Origin: Bacteroidaceae bacterium
GTDB taxonomy: Bacteria; Bacteroidota; Bacteroidia; Bacteroidales; Bacteroidaceae
DNA length: 64,000 nucleotides
Assembly (NCBI GenBank): GCA_902362595.1
Contig: CABIXF010000012.1
Location: 1 to 64,000, forward strand
Direction: 5' to 3'
Below, one piece after another: positions 8,611 through 18,001 of the stretch. The translations under genes and the position numbers were made by a program. Each line of letters opens with the position of its first letter. Position 1 is the first letter of the stretch. Under the pieces are notes generated by a model, which was not told where the DNA came from, made no database searches, and saw only the letters and a list, made by a program, of their open reading frames with translations.

Positions 8611-9194
8611 ATCGCTGCAAATTTACGAATTTCTTTGCTCCAATGGGGAATGGTATACAGCAAATCTACGGCTTCTTCTGGAGTTTCTGCTACATGCCAG
8701 ATGTTTTTGTGTTCCTGCCGCATGAAATGTTGGTCGATGGCCTGCTGGAGCATTTCTAATAGAGGGTCGTAAAAGTGGTTGATGTTCAATATGACGATGG
8801 GTTTCAGGTACAGTCCGAGCTGCTTCCAGGTAATGATTTCGAGCAGTTCTTCCAAGGTGCCGCATCCTCCGGGAAGGGCGATGACGCCGTCGGACATGTC
8901 GGCCATAAGTTGTTTGCGCTCGTGCATGTCTTTGGTCTCAATTAGTCGGGTCAGCCCTTTGTGGTGCCATCCTTGTTCGACCATAAAATGAGGTATAATA
9001 CCCGTCACAGTGCCTCCGGCAGCCAGTGTGGCGTCGCTGATGCGGCACATGAGTCCCAGGCATCCGGCTCCGTTGATGAGGTTGATGTGTTTCCGGGCCA
9101 GGATCTTTCCCAGTTGTTCAGCGGCTTCGAAGTAGATTGGATCAATTTTTGTGCTGGAGGCGCTGTACACGCATATATTTTTGATATCGTTCAT
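8607..9194 (-). CDS. LOG-family (TIGR00730) nucleoside 5'-monophosphate phosphoribohydrolase
   Basis: A Rossmann-fold enzyme that removes the base from nucleoside monophosphates. Plant and bacterial relatives release cytokinins. The 195-aa product has the diagnostic motif PGGCGTLEELLEIITWKQ with the catalytic Glu, plus the N-terminal ICVYSAS strand and GLMGRI-like GCLGLMCRISDA. Lys in the QLMADMSDGVIALPGG region precedes the motif as expected. The start at MNDIKN was chosen because a -7 promoter box covers the alternative upstream TTG. It is first in the minus-strand operon that continues to tatD. Confidence 0.9.
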   Translation of the reverse strand: MNDIKNICVYSASSTKIDPIYFEAAEQLGKILARKHINLINGAGCLGLMCRISDATLAAGGTVTGIIPHFMVEQGWHHKGLTRLIETKDMHERKQLMADMSDGVIALPGGCGTLEELLEIITWKQLGLYLKPIVILNINHFYDPLLEMLQQAIDQHFMRQEHKNIWHVAETPEEAVDLLYTIPHWSKEIRKFAAI

Positions 9195-9215
9195 TGCAAA
9201 GGAGAATAATTTTTG

Positions 9216-9223
9216 CAAAGATA
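9216..9223 (-). promoter_or_regulatory. Promoter -7 box of the LOG-hemD-rnpA operon
   Basis: TATCTTTG on the minus strand, 21 bp upstream of the LOG-type start. Confidence 0.65.
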
Positions 9224-9287
9224 GAGATTAAACAATTATATGCAATGCCTGACATCGTCTGTAATTGTCAATATTATTAGGTAAAAG

Positions 9288-10601
9288 CTATTCCTCCAAA
9301 CGTCCCGTGCACCGCTTGTATTCTGTTTCATAAATTTTGTATTGCGTCAGTGCTTCGATACGGTTGCTTTCAGCCTGTTGCCATTGGGACTGTGCTTCCA
9401 GCAGGTCGGTCAGGGTGCTGAGGCCGTGGGTGTAGCGGTTGCGCATCACTCGCAGGCTTTCCTGGGCTTGCTTGGAACCGAGTGCGGCAGTTTGTACCAG
9501 GTTATATCCGTTGGTCAGGTTCTGGATGGCCTGTCGTACCTCGATGGTGAGCAGACGTGAATTTTGTTGTAGGTCCAGTTGGGCATTTTGCAAGTCCAGC
9601 TTGGCTTTCTTGATCTTTCTCAGTCCTTCTCCCCAATGGAAGAGGGGGATGCTTACCGAAGCCATGACCAGTCCGATACCGTCATCCATTTTTTGAGTAA
9701 AAGGAATGTAGTTTCCTTGCGGGTCGGCCGTCATCCCTTTCAGTTTGATGTTTCCGTAGTAGGCATATCCGGCAGAGAGTCCTATTTGCGGTAAAATATT
9801 CCCTCTGGCCAATTTTACTTGTTGTTCTTGGGCAGCAATCTGCTGTTTCAGCAATTTGAACTCAGGTCGGGAGTCAATTCCCTCTTCCAGTTGTTCGGGA
9901 GGCGTGACTTGGATAAGGGTGTCTGTGGGGAGAATCTGTGTTTCCAACGGTTCACCTAATACATGGCACAGGGCCAACCGGCATAGTTCGTTTCCATTCT
10001 GGGCCTTTTGCAGTTGATAGTTGATTTCACTTCGTTTGGCAGTGATGCGCAACAGCTCATTGTCTGTGCCCATTCCTGCTTTTACGGCTGTTTCTACCTG
10101 TTGGTATAGGGTATCCATTTGTGTGCGATACGCTTCCAGCATACGTACCTTTTGCTGGACGGCAATGTAGTTCCAGTAAGCCTTGTCTGCCTCCGCAATG
10201 ACTTCCATGCGTGTCTTTCTCCTGCTTTCGGCAGCACTTTCTCGACCAATCTGGGCCAGTTTGTTCCCTGCCCTGATTTTCCCTCCAGCATATAACGGCT
10301 GGGTCATACTGATGCCTGCCAGGTACATGCCGTGAATCTGAAGTTCCATCCCGGTCATTTCGACATCTGGAAACATATAGGACCCCGATACCATTCCGTC
10401 GAATTTAGGCAGATAGGAACTGAAGGCAATCTTCTGGTCCAGTTCGGCCTGCTGTAAGGCGTTGGTGGCTTTCTGTAGCTCCTCGTTGCGTAGCAGAGCC
10501 AGTTCCCGGCAATCGGCTTGTGTGAGTGAAAGTATATGTTGTGCAGGGAGCTGTGTCAGAAATCCGAGCCACAGTATTCCTCCTAAAATGTATCGTTTCA
10601 T
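9288..10601 (-). CDS. TolC-family outer membrane efflux protein
   Basis: The outer-membrane channel of the tripartite efflux pump encoded with the next two genes. The 437-aa product begins with a signal peptide (KRYILGGILWLGFLTQLPAQ) and has the long paired helices of the OEP family: ELALLRNEELQKATNALQQ near the start and an NAQLDLQQNSRLLTIEVRQA helix late. The two halves resemble each other, as in TolC. It overlaps the RND gene by 4 nt. As the last gene of the operon it follows the order membrane fusion protein, RND permease, outer membrane factor. Confidence 0.93.
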   Translation of the reverse strand: MKRYILGGILWLGFLTQLPAQHILSLTQADCRELALLRNEELQKATNALQQAELDQKIAFSSYLPKFDGMVSGSYMFPDVEMTGMELQIHGMYLAGISMTQPLYAGGKIRAGNKLAQIGRESAAESRRKTRMEVIAEADKAYWNYIAVQQKVRMLEAYRTQMDTLYQQVETAVKAGMGTDNELLRITAKRSEINYQLQKAQNGNELCRLALCHVLGEPLETQILPTDTLIQVTPPEQLEEGIDSRPEFKLLKQQIAAQEQQVKLARGNILPQIGLSAGYAYYGNIKLKGMTADPQGNYIPFTQKMDDGIGLVMASVSIPLFHWGEGLRKIKKAKLDLQNAQLDLQQNSRLLTIEVRQAIQNLTNGYNLVQTAALGSKQAQESLRVMRNRYTHGLSTLTDLLEAQSQWQQAESNRIEALTQYKIYETEYKRCTGRLEE

Positions 10602-13600
10602 AATTGTTGTATGGATGAAGGGTTAGACATGGAGTTGGGTTTGTGTATATGGAACAGAGCGGTATAGAAAATGGGGAGCAGCACGAGGGTAATGAGGGTA
10701 CCTACGGTCAGTCCTCCCATAATCGTGATGGCCATGGAACCATACATCGGATCGTTTACCAGTGGAATCATGCCCACAATGGTGGTCAGGGAGGCCATCA
10801 GTACGGGGCGTACACGTGAAACGGTCGCTTCCACCACCGCATGATAAGGGTGGAGATGTTCTTCCTGTTGCAAGCGATTGATTTCATCGACCAGCACAAT
10901 AGCGTTTTTCACCATCATGCCGATAAGTCCCATCATTCCGATGATAGCCATAAAGGTAAAGGGCTGTCGGAACAGCAACAGGGCGGGCGTGATGCCACAG
11001 AAAACAAACGGGAAACAGAGTAAAATGAGTATTACTTTTTTCCAACTGTTGAAAAGTAATAACAGGATGCCCAGAATGATGAAGAGGGTCACAGGCAGGT
11101 ATTTCATGAGGTTGCCGATGGCTTCTCCCTGCAATTCACCTTCGCCTACCCATCGCATTTTGTAACCGTCCGGCAGAGGGATGCCTTCGATTTCTTTCTG
11201 AATGGAAGCAACTACTTTCGCTGGAGTGGCTTCGTATAAGTCGGTATTGGGGTCACATTCCGCTTCGATGGCTCTTTGTCCGTTGAGACGATAGATGTAG
11301 TTGTTTTCCCAGTCCAGCCGAATTTGACGGGCTACATTGCCGAGGGGTACACTACGGAACAATTGGTCTTGTAACTCATCGGTTTTGGTGGAACCGGTCA
11401 GCACTCCTTTCAGTGCGTCGTCGTCCATGCGCAGGTTCAACGTACTCCATACGGGAATATCATTCAGGTTGGTAATCCGGCTTCCGTCGGCATTCCGTAC
11501 CAGCAGGTGGATGAGTACGGTCCGGTCTTGGTCGTTCAATACACCTACGGGTAATCCGTCGGTAGCGGCCAGCAGGGCATTTCCTACATCACTCCGTTCG
11601 ATACCTGACCTTAATGCATCTTCGCGTACATAATCGGCTGTCAGGGTCTTGCCTTTGGGTTTCCAGTTGTTACCCACAGAATAAGGGTCTACATACGGGC
11701 AGCGGCGCATAATATCTTCTGCCTGTTGACTCAGTTTCCGTAGGATGGCAGGATCCGGACCTGAAAACTCGACTTCCACTGTATGAGAGGAGGCGATGGA
11801 GAAATTGTATTTCCGGATGCGGATGTACGCATCGGGATAACGTTCACGCAGAAGTTTTCTGACTGCAGGTATTTGTGCAACCACGGTCTCATAATCTTTA
11901 CAGTCGACCATCAGTTCGCCGTAACAGTCGCCTCCTGAGGTCATGGGACGCACCAGGCAGTAATGGGCAGGTGCACTTCCCATGCTGGCAGCTACTCGCT
12001 CAATGGCAGGATTTTTCTTCAGCAGGGCCGACATTTCCAAAAGGTCTTTTCGTATACGGTCGGGGTCGGTTTGCGAAGGAAGAAAATATTCTACAATGAA
12101 TTGCTTGTAGTCGAAATCAGGAAAAAACAGATTTTTTACCTTCGTCATGCCGAATATACAAAGCGCCAAGAGGATGAAGGCGGTAGCCAGTGTCGTCTTT
12201 TTGTATTCTACCAGCAAGCTGATGGTACGACGGATAAATCGGTGGATGGGTGAATGGTATATTTGTGGCTGTTGAGTCTTTTTTTTACGGGTAGGCAGCC
12301 ACGATTTGGCACACACAGGTACTTGGGTCAATGCCAGTATCCAGCTGGCCAGCAAGCTGACACAGAGTACCAGGAACAGGTCGCCGGCATATTCTCCGGC
12401 TGAATCGGGAGAAAGATATACCGCAAGGAAAGTCGATACGGCAATCAGGGTAGCTCCCAGCAGAGGCATGGCGGTGTGCTGTCCGATGCGGTACAAATAA
12501 GTCTTTGGTCCTAGCCCACGTGCTTTGTCAATCAAAATACCGTCCATGATGACGATGGCATTGTCCACCAGCATCCCCATGGCCACGATAAAAGCCCCGA
12601 GGGAGATGCGTTGAAGCGTGGTGCCACACATCAACAGAATGGGGAAGGAGACAGCGATAGTCAGAATCAGTCCGAAGCCGATGATGAGGCCGCTGCGGAA
12701 TCCCATGGTGAAGATAAGTATCAGGATGACAATCAGGACCGATTCTACCAGGTTGACCATAAAGGAACTGATGGCTTCATCCACCTTGTCGGGTTGGAAG
12801 AATATCTTTTCCATTTCCATTCCTACGGGAATCTGTGGCATGATTTCTGCCAGCCGTTTTTCAACCGCTTTTCCCACATCGGGGACAATGGCATTTTCTT
12901 CCATGGTCAGGCAGATGGCCAGGGCCGGTTTTCCGTCCACGAAGAAACCGTTCCGTTGCGGCTCACTATAGGTACGTTCTATTTGTGCAATATCTCCCAG
13001 TCGGATGGTTTTTCCCTGTGGGGTACGAATAAGCAGGTTACGGATGTCTTTCTCATCAGTAACGGCACTGCTCACATGCAATGGCAGCCGGTCGCTCTCA
13101 TTCTGGTAACTGCCAGCGTTGACGGTTTTTCCGGCATTCTGCAGGCTCATCATGATTTGGGTAGGGATAATGCCATTACGGGCAATCTTCTCTTTCGATA
13201 ACGTAATTTGAATGACTTCATCCCGGTTGCCTGTGATGAGGATACGTTTCACACCCTTTACTCCCAGCAGTTCCCGGCGTATCAGTTTGGCGTACTTATA
13301 GAGTTCCGGATAAGAATAGCCTTCACCTGTGAAAGCATAGAAGATGCCGTACACATCCATCATGTCGTCTATGACAATCGGGTCATAGCAGTCTTGTGGC
13401 AATTTGGAACGGCTGTCGTTCACTTTCCGTCGCAGAAGGTCGAAGTGCTGTTCCAAGTCTTTTTGGAGAACGGTCATCTGGAATTCGACGGTGATTGTGG
13501 CCATCCCGTTCTGGCATTCCGATTTGATTTTCTTGACATTGGGAAGGGCGCGGAGTTCGTCTTCCATGGTTTGTGCCACTTTCAGCTCCACTTCATGTGC

Positions 13601-13771
13601 GGTAGCTCCCGGATAAGGTACGATGACCATGGCTTGCTTGACGGAGACAGCCGGGTCTTCCAGTTTGGGCATTTGCAGAAAGGCCAGCACACCGGCTATT
13701 AGAATGAATGTCATGAGCGACCAGAACAAGGTAGGCCGCTTCATAAAGTATTCGGTGAGTTTTATTTTCAT
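10598..13771 (-). CDS. RND-family inner-membrane efflux permease
   Basis: A proton-driven exporter of the AcrB/MexB superfamily, 1057 aa, with the expected 12 transmembrane segments and two large periplasmic loops. The N-terminus (YFMKRPTLFWSLM) is typical. The TM4 motif reads GMLVDNAIVIMDG. AcrB has two adjacent Asp residues there, while this protein has Asp-Asn, as many non-AcrB RND pumps do. The TM10 counterpart is MVKNAIVLVDEIN. The substrate (drug, bile salt, metal, lipid) cannot be told. It overlaps the fusion protein gene by one base and the TolC gene by 4 nt, which implies tight co-expression. Confidence 0.93.
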   Translation of the reverse strand: MKIKLTEYFMKRPTLFWSLMTFILIAGVLAFLQMPKLEDPAVSVKQAMVIVPYPGATAHEVELKVAQTMEDELRALPNVKKIKSECQNGMATITVEFQMTVLQKDLEQHFDLLRRKVNDSRSKLPQDCYDPIVIDDMMDVYGIFYAFTGEGYSYPELYKYAKLIRRELLGVKGVKRILITGNRDEVIQITLSKEKIARNGIIPTQIMMSLQNAGKTVNAGSYQNESDRLPLHVSSAVTDEKDIRNLLIRTPQGKTIRLGDIAQIERTYSEPQRNGFFVDGKPALAICLTMEENAIVPDVGKAVEKRLAEIMPQIPVGMEMEKIFFQPDKVDEAISSFMVNLVESVLIVILILIFTMGFRSGLIIGFGLILTIAVSFPILLMCGTTLQRISLGAFIVAMGMLVDNAIVIMDGILIDKARGLGPKTYLYRIGQHTAMPLLGATLIAVSTFLAVYLSPDSAGEYAGDLFLVLCVSLLASWILALTQVPVCAKSWLPTRKKKTQQPQIYHSPIHRFIRRTISLLVEYKKTTLATAFILLALCIFGMTKVKNLFFPDFDYKQFIVEYFLPSQTDPDRIRKDLLEMSALLKKNPAIERVAASMGSAPAHYCLVRPMTSGGDCYGELMVDCKDYETVVAQIPAVRKLLRERYPDAYIRIRKYNFSIASSHTVEVEFSGPDPAILRKLSQQAEDIMRRCPYVDPYSVGNNWKPKGKTLTADYVREDALRSGIERSDVGNALLAATDGLPVGVLNDQDRTVLIHLLVRNADGSRITNLNDIPVWSTLNLRMDDDALKGVLTGSTKTDELQDQLFRSVPLGNVARQIRLDWENNYIYRLNGQRAIEAECDPNTDLYEATPAKVVASIQKEIEGIPLPDGYKMRWVGEGELQGEAIGNLMKYLPVTLFIILGILLLLFNSWKKVILILLCFPFVFCGITPALLLFRQPFTFMAIIGMMGLIGMMVKNAIVLVDEINRLQQEEHLHPYHAVVEATVSRVRPVLMASLTTIVGMIPLVNDPMYGSMAITIMGGLTVGTLITLVLLPIFYTALFHIHKPNSMSNPSSIQQL

Positions 13772-14829
13772 CAGATAAGTCCTCCTACGTTGGTTTTACT
13801 ATCCGTATGGATGACACGGACTTTTTCGTTCTCTTGCAGGGCATTTACTCCTGCCTTTATGATTTGTTCATCCCCTTTCAGTCCGGCTGTAATGACGGCA
13901 CGGCCTTTTTCATCTATTTCGCTGCAGTTCACTTTCCGTTTGCTGACGGTAGAGTCGGTATTCATTACCCAGACATAGGTTTCTTCCTGTGATTGAATGA
14001 GGGCATGCAGGGGAAGTGTAAAAGAAGCACGAAGACTGTCGGTAGCTGCAATGTAGATGCGTACATTGACATTTATGCCTGCACTGAGCCGTGAGTTGGT
14101 TTTCTTCTGAAAGGTCAGTTTCAGCTGGTATAACTGATTTCCATCTGCTTTGGGGGTGATGCTTGATATTTTCATGGGAATATCTTCTCCTTTTGCAGAA
14201 GGAAGTTCGCAGGTGATACGCTGGAAGCGGGAACGAAGCTGATATACCTCAGCCGGCAGTTCGGTTTCCACTTCCATGGAATGCATGTCGAGCAGGTTGA
14301 TGACAGGAGTGCCTGCGTCTACCATTTCCGATGGAGCAAAATTGACGCTTTGTATGTATCCGTCGGTAGGAGCATACAAGCGTGTATATGCCAGCTTGTT
14401 ACGGTTGACTTGCAATTGTACTTTCAATTGCTGCAGTCCGGCCTGTGCTTTTTCATAATCGTTTATGGAAATACTTTTGCTGCGATATAAGGCTTCTGTC
14501 CGTTTGACTTCATCTTCCAGTTGCTTGCATTGTATTTCCAAAGCTTGTACACCTAGTTGGTAGTCTGTGTGGTCCAGCTGGGCGATTAACTGCCCCTTCT
14601 TTACATAATCTCCTTCTTTTACGTATATTTTTTCAATTTGTCCTGCGGTTTTAAATCCCAGTCCGATGTTATGGCTTTCTTGTACCACTCCAGAAAAGTT
14701 TTTGATGCTCTCTGCTCCAGACGGGATAGGAGTGGTCAACATCACACTGCGGATAAAGGTTTGCGTGGGCTTTTCTGTGCATCCACTGGCCAACCAGAGA
14801 AGGAAGGGAAGTAATAATAATCGTTTCAT
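13771..14829 (-). CDS. RND efflux membrane fusion lipoprotein
   Basis: The periplasmic adaptor that links the RND permease to the TolC channel. The product (352 aa) starts with a lipoprotein signal, KRLLLLPFLLWLASGC, so the mature Cys should be lipid-anchored. The HlyD/AcrA features follow: a split biotinyl-lipoyl domain (GQIEKIYVKEGDYVKKGQL and the later LYAPTDGYIQSVN) flanking a coiled-coil hairpin of about 60 residues, then the beta-barrel domain. The ATG directly before the signal peptide was chosen over one 30 nt upstream. It is first in the operon and is transcribed away from the AraC-type regulator. Confidence 0.92.
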   Translation of the reverse strand: MKRLLLLPFLLWLASGCTEKPTQTFIRSVMLTTPIPSGAESIKNFSGVVQESHNIGLGFKTAGQIEKIYVKEGDYVKKGQLIAQLDHTDYQLGVQALEIQCKQLEDEVKRTEALYRSKSISINDYEKAQAGLQQLKVQLQVNRNKLAYTRLYAPTDGYIQSVNFAPSEMVDAGTPVINLLDMHSMEVETELPAEVYQLRSRFQRITCELPSAKGEDIPMKISSITPKADGNQLYQLKLTFQKKTNSRLSAGINVNVRIYIAATDSLRASFTLPLHALIQSQEETYVWVMNTDSTVSKRKVNCSEIDEKGRAVITAGLKGDEQIIKAGVNALQENEKVRVIHTDSKTNVGGLI

Positions 14830-14972
14830 CTGTATGGATTTAGAAGTTCTTTGATGCAAAGGTCACATTTTTTGTTTTCTTCTTTACACCCTTATCAGCC
14901 TGCAAAATGTCCTAAAGGTTGGATTAGTGGATTAAATAACCTGTTTTTTCCTTGTTTTCTGTTCTAAAGGAC

Positions 14973-14980
14973 TATCTTTG
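14973..14980 (+). promoter_or_regulatory. Promoter -7 box of the AraC-type regulator
   Basis: TATCTTTG, 23 bp before the start, with a TTGT about 17 bp further upstream. The 174-bp gap between this gene and the efflux operon must also hold the divergent operon promoter. A weaker box (GACCTTTG on the minus strand, 14857-14864) is a candidate. Confidence 0.6.
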
Positions 14981-15003
14981 TAAAGAAATAAAGAGCAAAA
15001 TAG

Positions 15004-15915
15004 ATGAAGAAAGAAGATTCTATTTTTAAGGAATTGCATTTGTTGATGCTTCCTGATGTGGGGCGTACGCTGATTTATGGAAATGAACTGGTTTTGCTGG
15101 ATAACATCGGAATGGATGTGGAGGAGGAACTGGTTTCTGATTTTGTGTCTCCTTCCTACCCTTTCAAGCTGACTTTTACCCTGGTGATGTTCTGTTTGCG
15201 TGGTACCATGCGGGTACGGCTACAGTTGAAAGAATATGTATTGTCGGAGAATGATGTACTGGTGGTGCTTCCAGGTACGATTGGAGAATGTCTGGAAGTG
15301 AGTGCAGAGGCAAAGGTGGCAGTTATCGGGATGTCCGGTCATCGTTTGTGGAAAGGTCAACAATCGTCCTTAAGTATGGCTTTCCTGCGTTTTCTTACTG
15401 CTACTCCCCTGATACATATCTCGTCGACTCAAATGGAAGAGTGTATGATACTCTATCATTTGATGCGGAAAAAGCTGGAGCAACCCGGTTATAAATTTAA
15501 GCTGGAAGCCATAGCAGGCTATTTGCAGGTATTCTTTTACAATGGATGCCAATGGTTGTTGGAGTATGACCGGCAGCAGGTGCGTAAAGTGGAAAGCAGG
15601 CAGGAAAAGTTGTTTGAGGCCTTTCTGGAGTTGGTGCAAACGCATTATAGAGAACATCGGAACATGTGTTTCTATGCTGAAAAACTTTGCCTGACGCCCA
15701 AATATCTTTCGCAGGTCATTTGGGAGGTAAGTGACCGCCATGCTCCGGATTGGATTCGCGATTGTGTGATTCTGGAAGCAAAGGCTTTGTTGAAAAGTGG
15801 ACAATACACTGTCCAGCAGGTAGGTGATTTCCTGAATTTTGCAAATGCCTCTTTCTTTGGCAAATATTTTAAGGCTGCGGTAGGATGTACTCCCCGGCAA
15901 TACATGTGGAGATAG
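15004..15915 (+). CDS. AraC-family transcriptional regulator
   Basis: A 303-aa regulator with a C-terminal AraC/XylS double helix-turn-helix. The first HTH contains FYAEKLCLTPKYLSQVI and the second contains TVQQVGDFLNFANASFFGKY, ending in the typical GCTPRQYMW. The N-terminal 180 residues look like a cupin-type sensor (KLTFTLVMFCLRGTMRVRL, then the VLVVLPG strand), but I cannot name a ligand. It is divergent from the RND operon with a short shared regulatory region, so it most likely controls that pump. A bidirectional terminator follows the gene. Confidence 0.9.
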   Translation: MKKEDSIFKELHLLMLPDVGRTLIYGNELVLLDNIGMDVEEELVSDFVSPSYPFKLTFTLVMFCLRGTMRVRLQLKEYVLSENDVLVVLPGTIGECLEVSAEAKVAVIGMSGHRLWKGQQSSLSMAFLRFLTATPLIHISSTQMEECMILYHLMRKKLEQPGYKFKLEAIAGYLQVFFYNGCQWLLEYDRQQVRKVESRQEKLFEAFLELVQTHYREHRNMCFYAEKLCLTPKYLSQVIWEVSDRHAPDWIRDCVILEAKALLKSGQYTVQQVGDFLNFANASFFGKYFKAAVGCTPRQYMWR

Positions 15916-15929
15916 CCAGTTTGAAAAAC

Positions 15930-15970
15930 AAAAAGCAGGAAGAGAACTTTGAGATTCTCTTTCTGCTTTC
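15930..15970. terminator. Bidirectional terminator between the AraC-type gene and metK
   Basis: Arms AAAGCAGGAAGAGAA and TTCTCTTTCTGCTTT form a long stem between two convergent genes. Confidence 0.8.
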
Positions 15971-15998
15971 TGTAGTGATTGTGAATATATTATTCGGA

Positions 15999-17294
15999 TT
16001 ATTTCAGTCCGAAAGCTTCTTTCACTTTGTCTACATAATCCAGCTTCTCCCAAGTGAAGAGTTCCACTTCTACGTCCTTATTACCTTCGTAAACCGATTC
16101 GAAATGTTTGGTAACGATTTGCGGTTCACGGCCCATGTGTCCGTAAGCAGCAGTTTCGCTATAAATCGGGTTGCGCAGCTTTAAGCGTTCTTCGATGGCA
16201 CGCGGACGCATGTCGAAGATTTCATCCACTTTCTTAGCGATTTCTCCGTCGGTCAGAGCTACATTGCTACGTCCGTAAGTATTTACGTAGATATTGATCG
16301 GACGTGCTACTCCGATGGCGTATGAAACCTGTACCAATACTTCGTCTGCTACTCCGGCAGCTACCAGGTTCTTGGCAATGTGGCGTGCAGCGTATGCAGC
16401 ACTACGGTCTACCTTGCTGGGGTCTTTTCCTGAGAAAGCACCTCCTCCGTGAGCTCCGGCACCACCGTAAGTATCTACAATAATCTTACGGCCAGTCAGT
16501 CCAGTATCACCGTGAGGACCACCAATCACGAACTTACCGGTCGGGTTCACATGGTATTTGATTTTATCGTTGAACAAGGCCAGTACTTTCGGGTTGTGGA
16601 TTTCAGCAATGACACGCGGCATCAGGATTTCGATGACATCCTTGCGGATTTGGGCCAGCATTTCCTCGTCGGCTTTCAGCTGTGCTTCCTTGGAATCGTT
16701 TTCCGGCTGGATGAATTCGTCGTGCTGGGTAGATACCACGATGGTATCGATACGTACCGGACGGCGGTCGTCATCGTATTCAATGGTTACCTGGCTCTTT
16801 GAATCCGGACGGAGGTAAGTCATGACCTTTCCTTCGCGGCGGATTTCGGCCAGTACCATCAGCAGTTTGTGTGCCAGGTCGAGCGACAGCGGCATGTAGT
16901 TTTCTGTTTCGTTGGTTGCATAGCCAAACATCATACCCTGGTCACCGGCTCCCTGGTTCATCGGGTCTTCGCGTTCCACGCCGCGGTTGATGTCAGGGCT
17001 TTGTTCGTGGATGGCAGAGAATACACCACAAGAGTTACCTTCGAACATGTATTCGCTCTTGGTATAGCCTATTTTGTTAATCACTTCGCGTGCCACGCGT
17101 TGCAAATCGATATACGCTTTGGTTTTCACTTCTCCTGCCAACACCACCTGTCCGGTAGTTACCAGCGTTTCGCAAGCTACTTTTGAACTGGGGTCGTAAG
17201 CCAACAGTTTGTCAAGCACAGCGTCCGAAATTTGATCGGCCACTTTGTCGGGGTGTCCTTCAGACACCGATTCGGATGTGAATAAGTATCCCAT
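15999..17294 (-). CDS. metK: S-adenosylmethionine synthase
   Basis: Makes S-adenosylmethionine from methionine and ATP. The 431-aa protein shows the three-domain MAT fold, with [16 protein letters not shown] near the N-terminus, the [12 protein letters not shown] signature and the glycine-rich [19 protein letters not shown] segment. It is about 45 residues longer than the E. coli enzyme, owing mainly to an insert in the middle, as seen in Bacteroidetes. It has its own promoter and a leader of roughly 145 nt that carries a SAM-II riboswitch match, so feedback by the product is expected. Confidence 0.97.
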   Translation of the reverse strand: MGYLFTSESVSEGHPDKVADQISDAVLDKLLAYDPSSKVACETLVTTGQVVLAGEVKTKAYIDLQRVAREVINKIGYTKSEYMFEGNSCGVFSAIHEQSPDINRGVEREDPMNQGAGDQGMMFGYATNETENYMPLSLDLAHKLLMVLAEIRREGKVMTYLRPDSKSQVTIEYDDDRRPVRIDTIVVSTQHDEFIQPENDSKEAQLKADEEMLAQIRKDVIEILMPRVIAEIHNPKVLALFNDKIKYHVNPTGKFVIGGPHGDTGLTGRKIIVDTYGGAGAHGGGAFSGKDPSKVDRSAAYAARHIAKNLVAAGVADEVLVQVSYAIGVARPINIYVNTYGRSNVALTDGEIAKKVDEIFDMRPRAIEERLKLRNPIYSETAAYGHMGREPQIVTKHFESVYEGNKDVEVELFTWEKLDYVDKVKEAFGLK

Positions 17295-17383
17295 TGTTTT
17301 GGTAAATTAAATAAGTTGTTAATGGTTTGGTTTATCCGTGTACGGACAGAGTAGAGAAGTAATCTTCAAGGAAATCTAACTAC

Positions 17384-17434
17384 GTGTTTTAGCATTTTTT
17401 TCCGTGGTTGCAAGCTACTCAAATCTTTCCACTT
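17384..17434 (-). promoter_or_regulatory. SAM-II (SAM_alpha) riboswitch in the metK leader
   Basis: On the minus strand, P1 is GTGG (17429-17432) pairing with CCAC (17404-17407). The loop between contains GATTTG and ends GCTTGCAA. It is followed by an A-rich joiner and GCTAAAAC (17386-17393). These blocks match, in order and spacing, the conserved positions of the SAM-II pseudoknot riboswitch known from alpha-proteobacteria and Bacteroidetes. It begins about 10 nt after the inferred transcription start and ends about 90 nt before the metK ATG. I did not resolve the pseudoknot pairing base by base. Confidence 0.8.
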
Positions 17435-17447
17435 TTTTAATCGCTTG

Positions 17448-17455
17448 CAAAGATA
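17448..17455 (-). promoter_or_regulatory. Promoter -7 box of metK
   Basis: TATCTTTG on the minus strand, about 150 bp upstream of the start, giving metK an unusually long leader for this window. Confidence 0.65.
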
Positions 17456-17531
17456 GGGAGATAAATTGGAATAATTACAATTTCAGTATGTTTTTAACAT
17501 AGCTTTAATGAGAGGGGGCTTTAAACCTTTC

Positions 17532-17990
17532 TCAAGCTTTGTAAAGGGTAGACAAGGCTTTTTTCTGTATAGGATGCATCACATTCTCCGCAATCTCTAC
17601 CAACGGTTTCATCACAAAGTCTCTTTCTGTCATCAAAGGATGGGGGATGGTGAGTTCAGGAGTTTGCAGCACGAAGTCATCGTACAGCAGGATGTCGATG
17701 TCAATCAGCCGGTCGCTATAGACACCGTTGACGGATTTTTTCGTTCTTCCCAACTCTTTTTCGATTTCCTGGGTGGCGTGCAGCAGTTCCAAAGGAGCGA
17801 GTTGGGTTTCCAGGCAAATGGCTGCGTTGAGGAAGCTATTTGAAGATTCGAATCCCCAGGGAGCGGTTTCATAAAAAGAGGATAGGGAAACGAGTTTCCC
17901 TATCCTTTCTTGCAGTTTATAGATGGCGGTACGTAAATTTGCTTCTTTATCGCCCAAATTCGTGCCGAGTCCCAGATAAACTTTTGCCAT
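17532..17990 (-). CDS. folK: 6-hydroxymethyl-7,8-dihydropterin pyrophosphokinase
   Basis: Transfers pyrophosphate from ATP to hydroxymethyldihydropterin in folate synthesis. The 152-aa product starts with YLGLGTNLGDKEANL, as in HPPK, then SSFYETAPWGF. The metal and ATP-binding segment DRLIDIDILLYDD supplies the paired Asp residues, and the basic/His segment is IPHPLMTERDFVM. The length is normal. It is the last gene of the run ftsX-DUF3098-uppP-truB-queA-folK, which is conserved in Bacteroidetes. Confidence 0.95.
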   Translation of the reverse strand: MAKVYLGLGTNLGDKEANLRTAIYKLQERIGKLVSLSSFYETAPWGFESSNSFLNAAICLETQLAPLELLHATQEIEKELGRTKKSVNGVYSDRLIDIDILLYDDFVLQTPELTIPHPLMTERDFVMKPLVEIAENVMHPIQKKALSTLYKA

Positions 17991-18001
17991 AGTCAGCCCG
18001 T

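Noticed and set aside
8607..9218. Longer LOG-type protein from an upstream TTG
   Set aside because: The TTG lies in the -7 box of the promoter, so it cannot be in the transcript.
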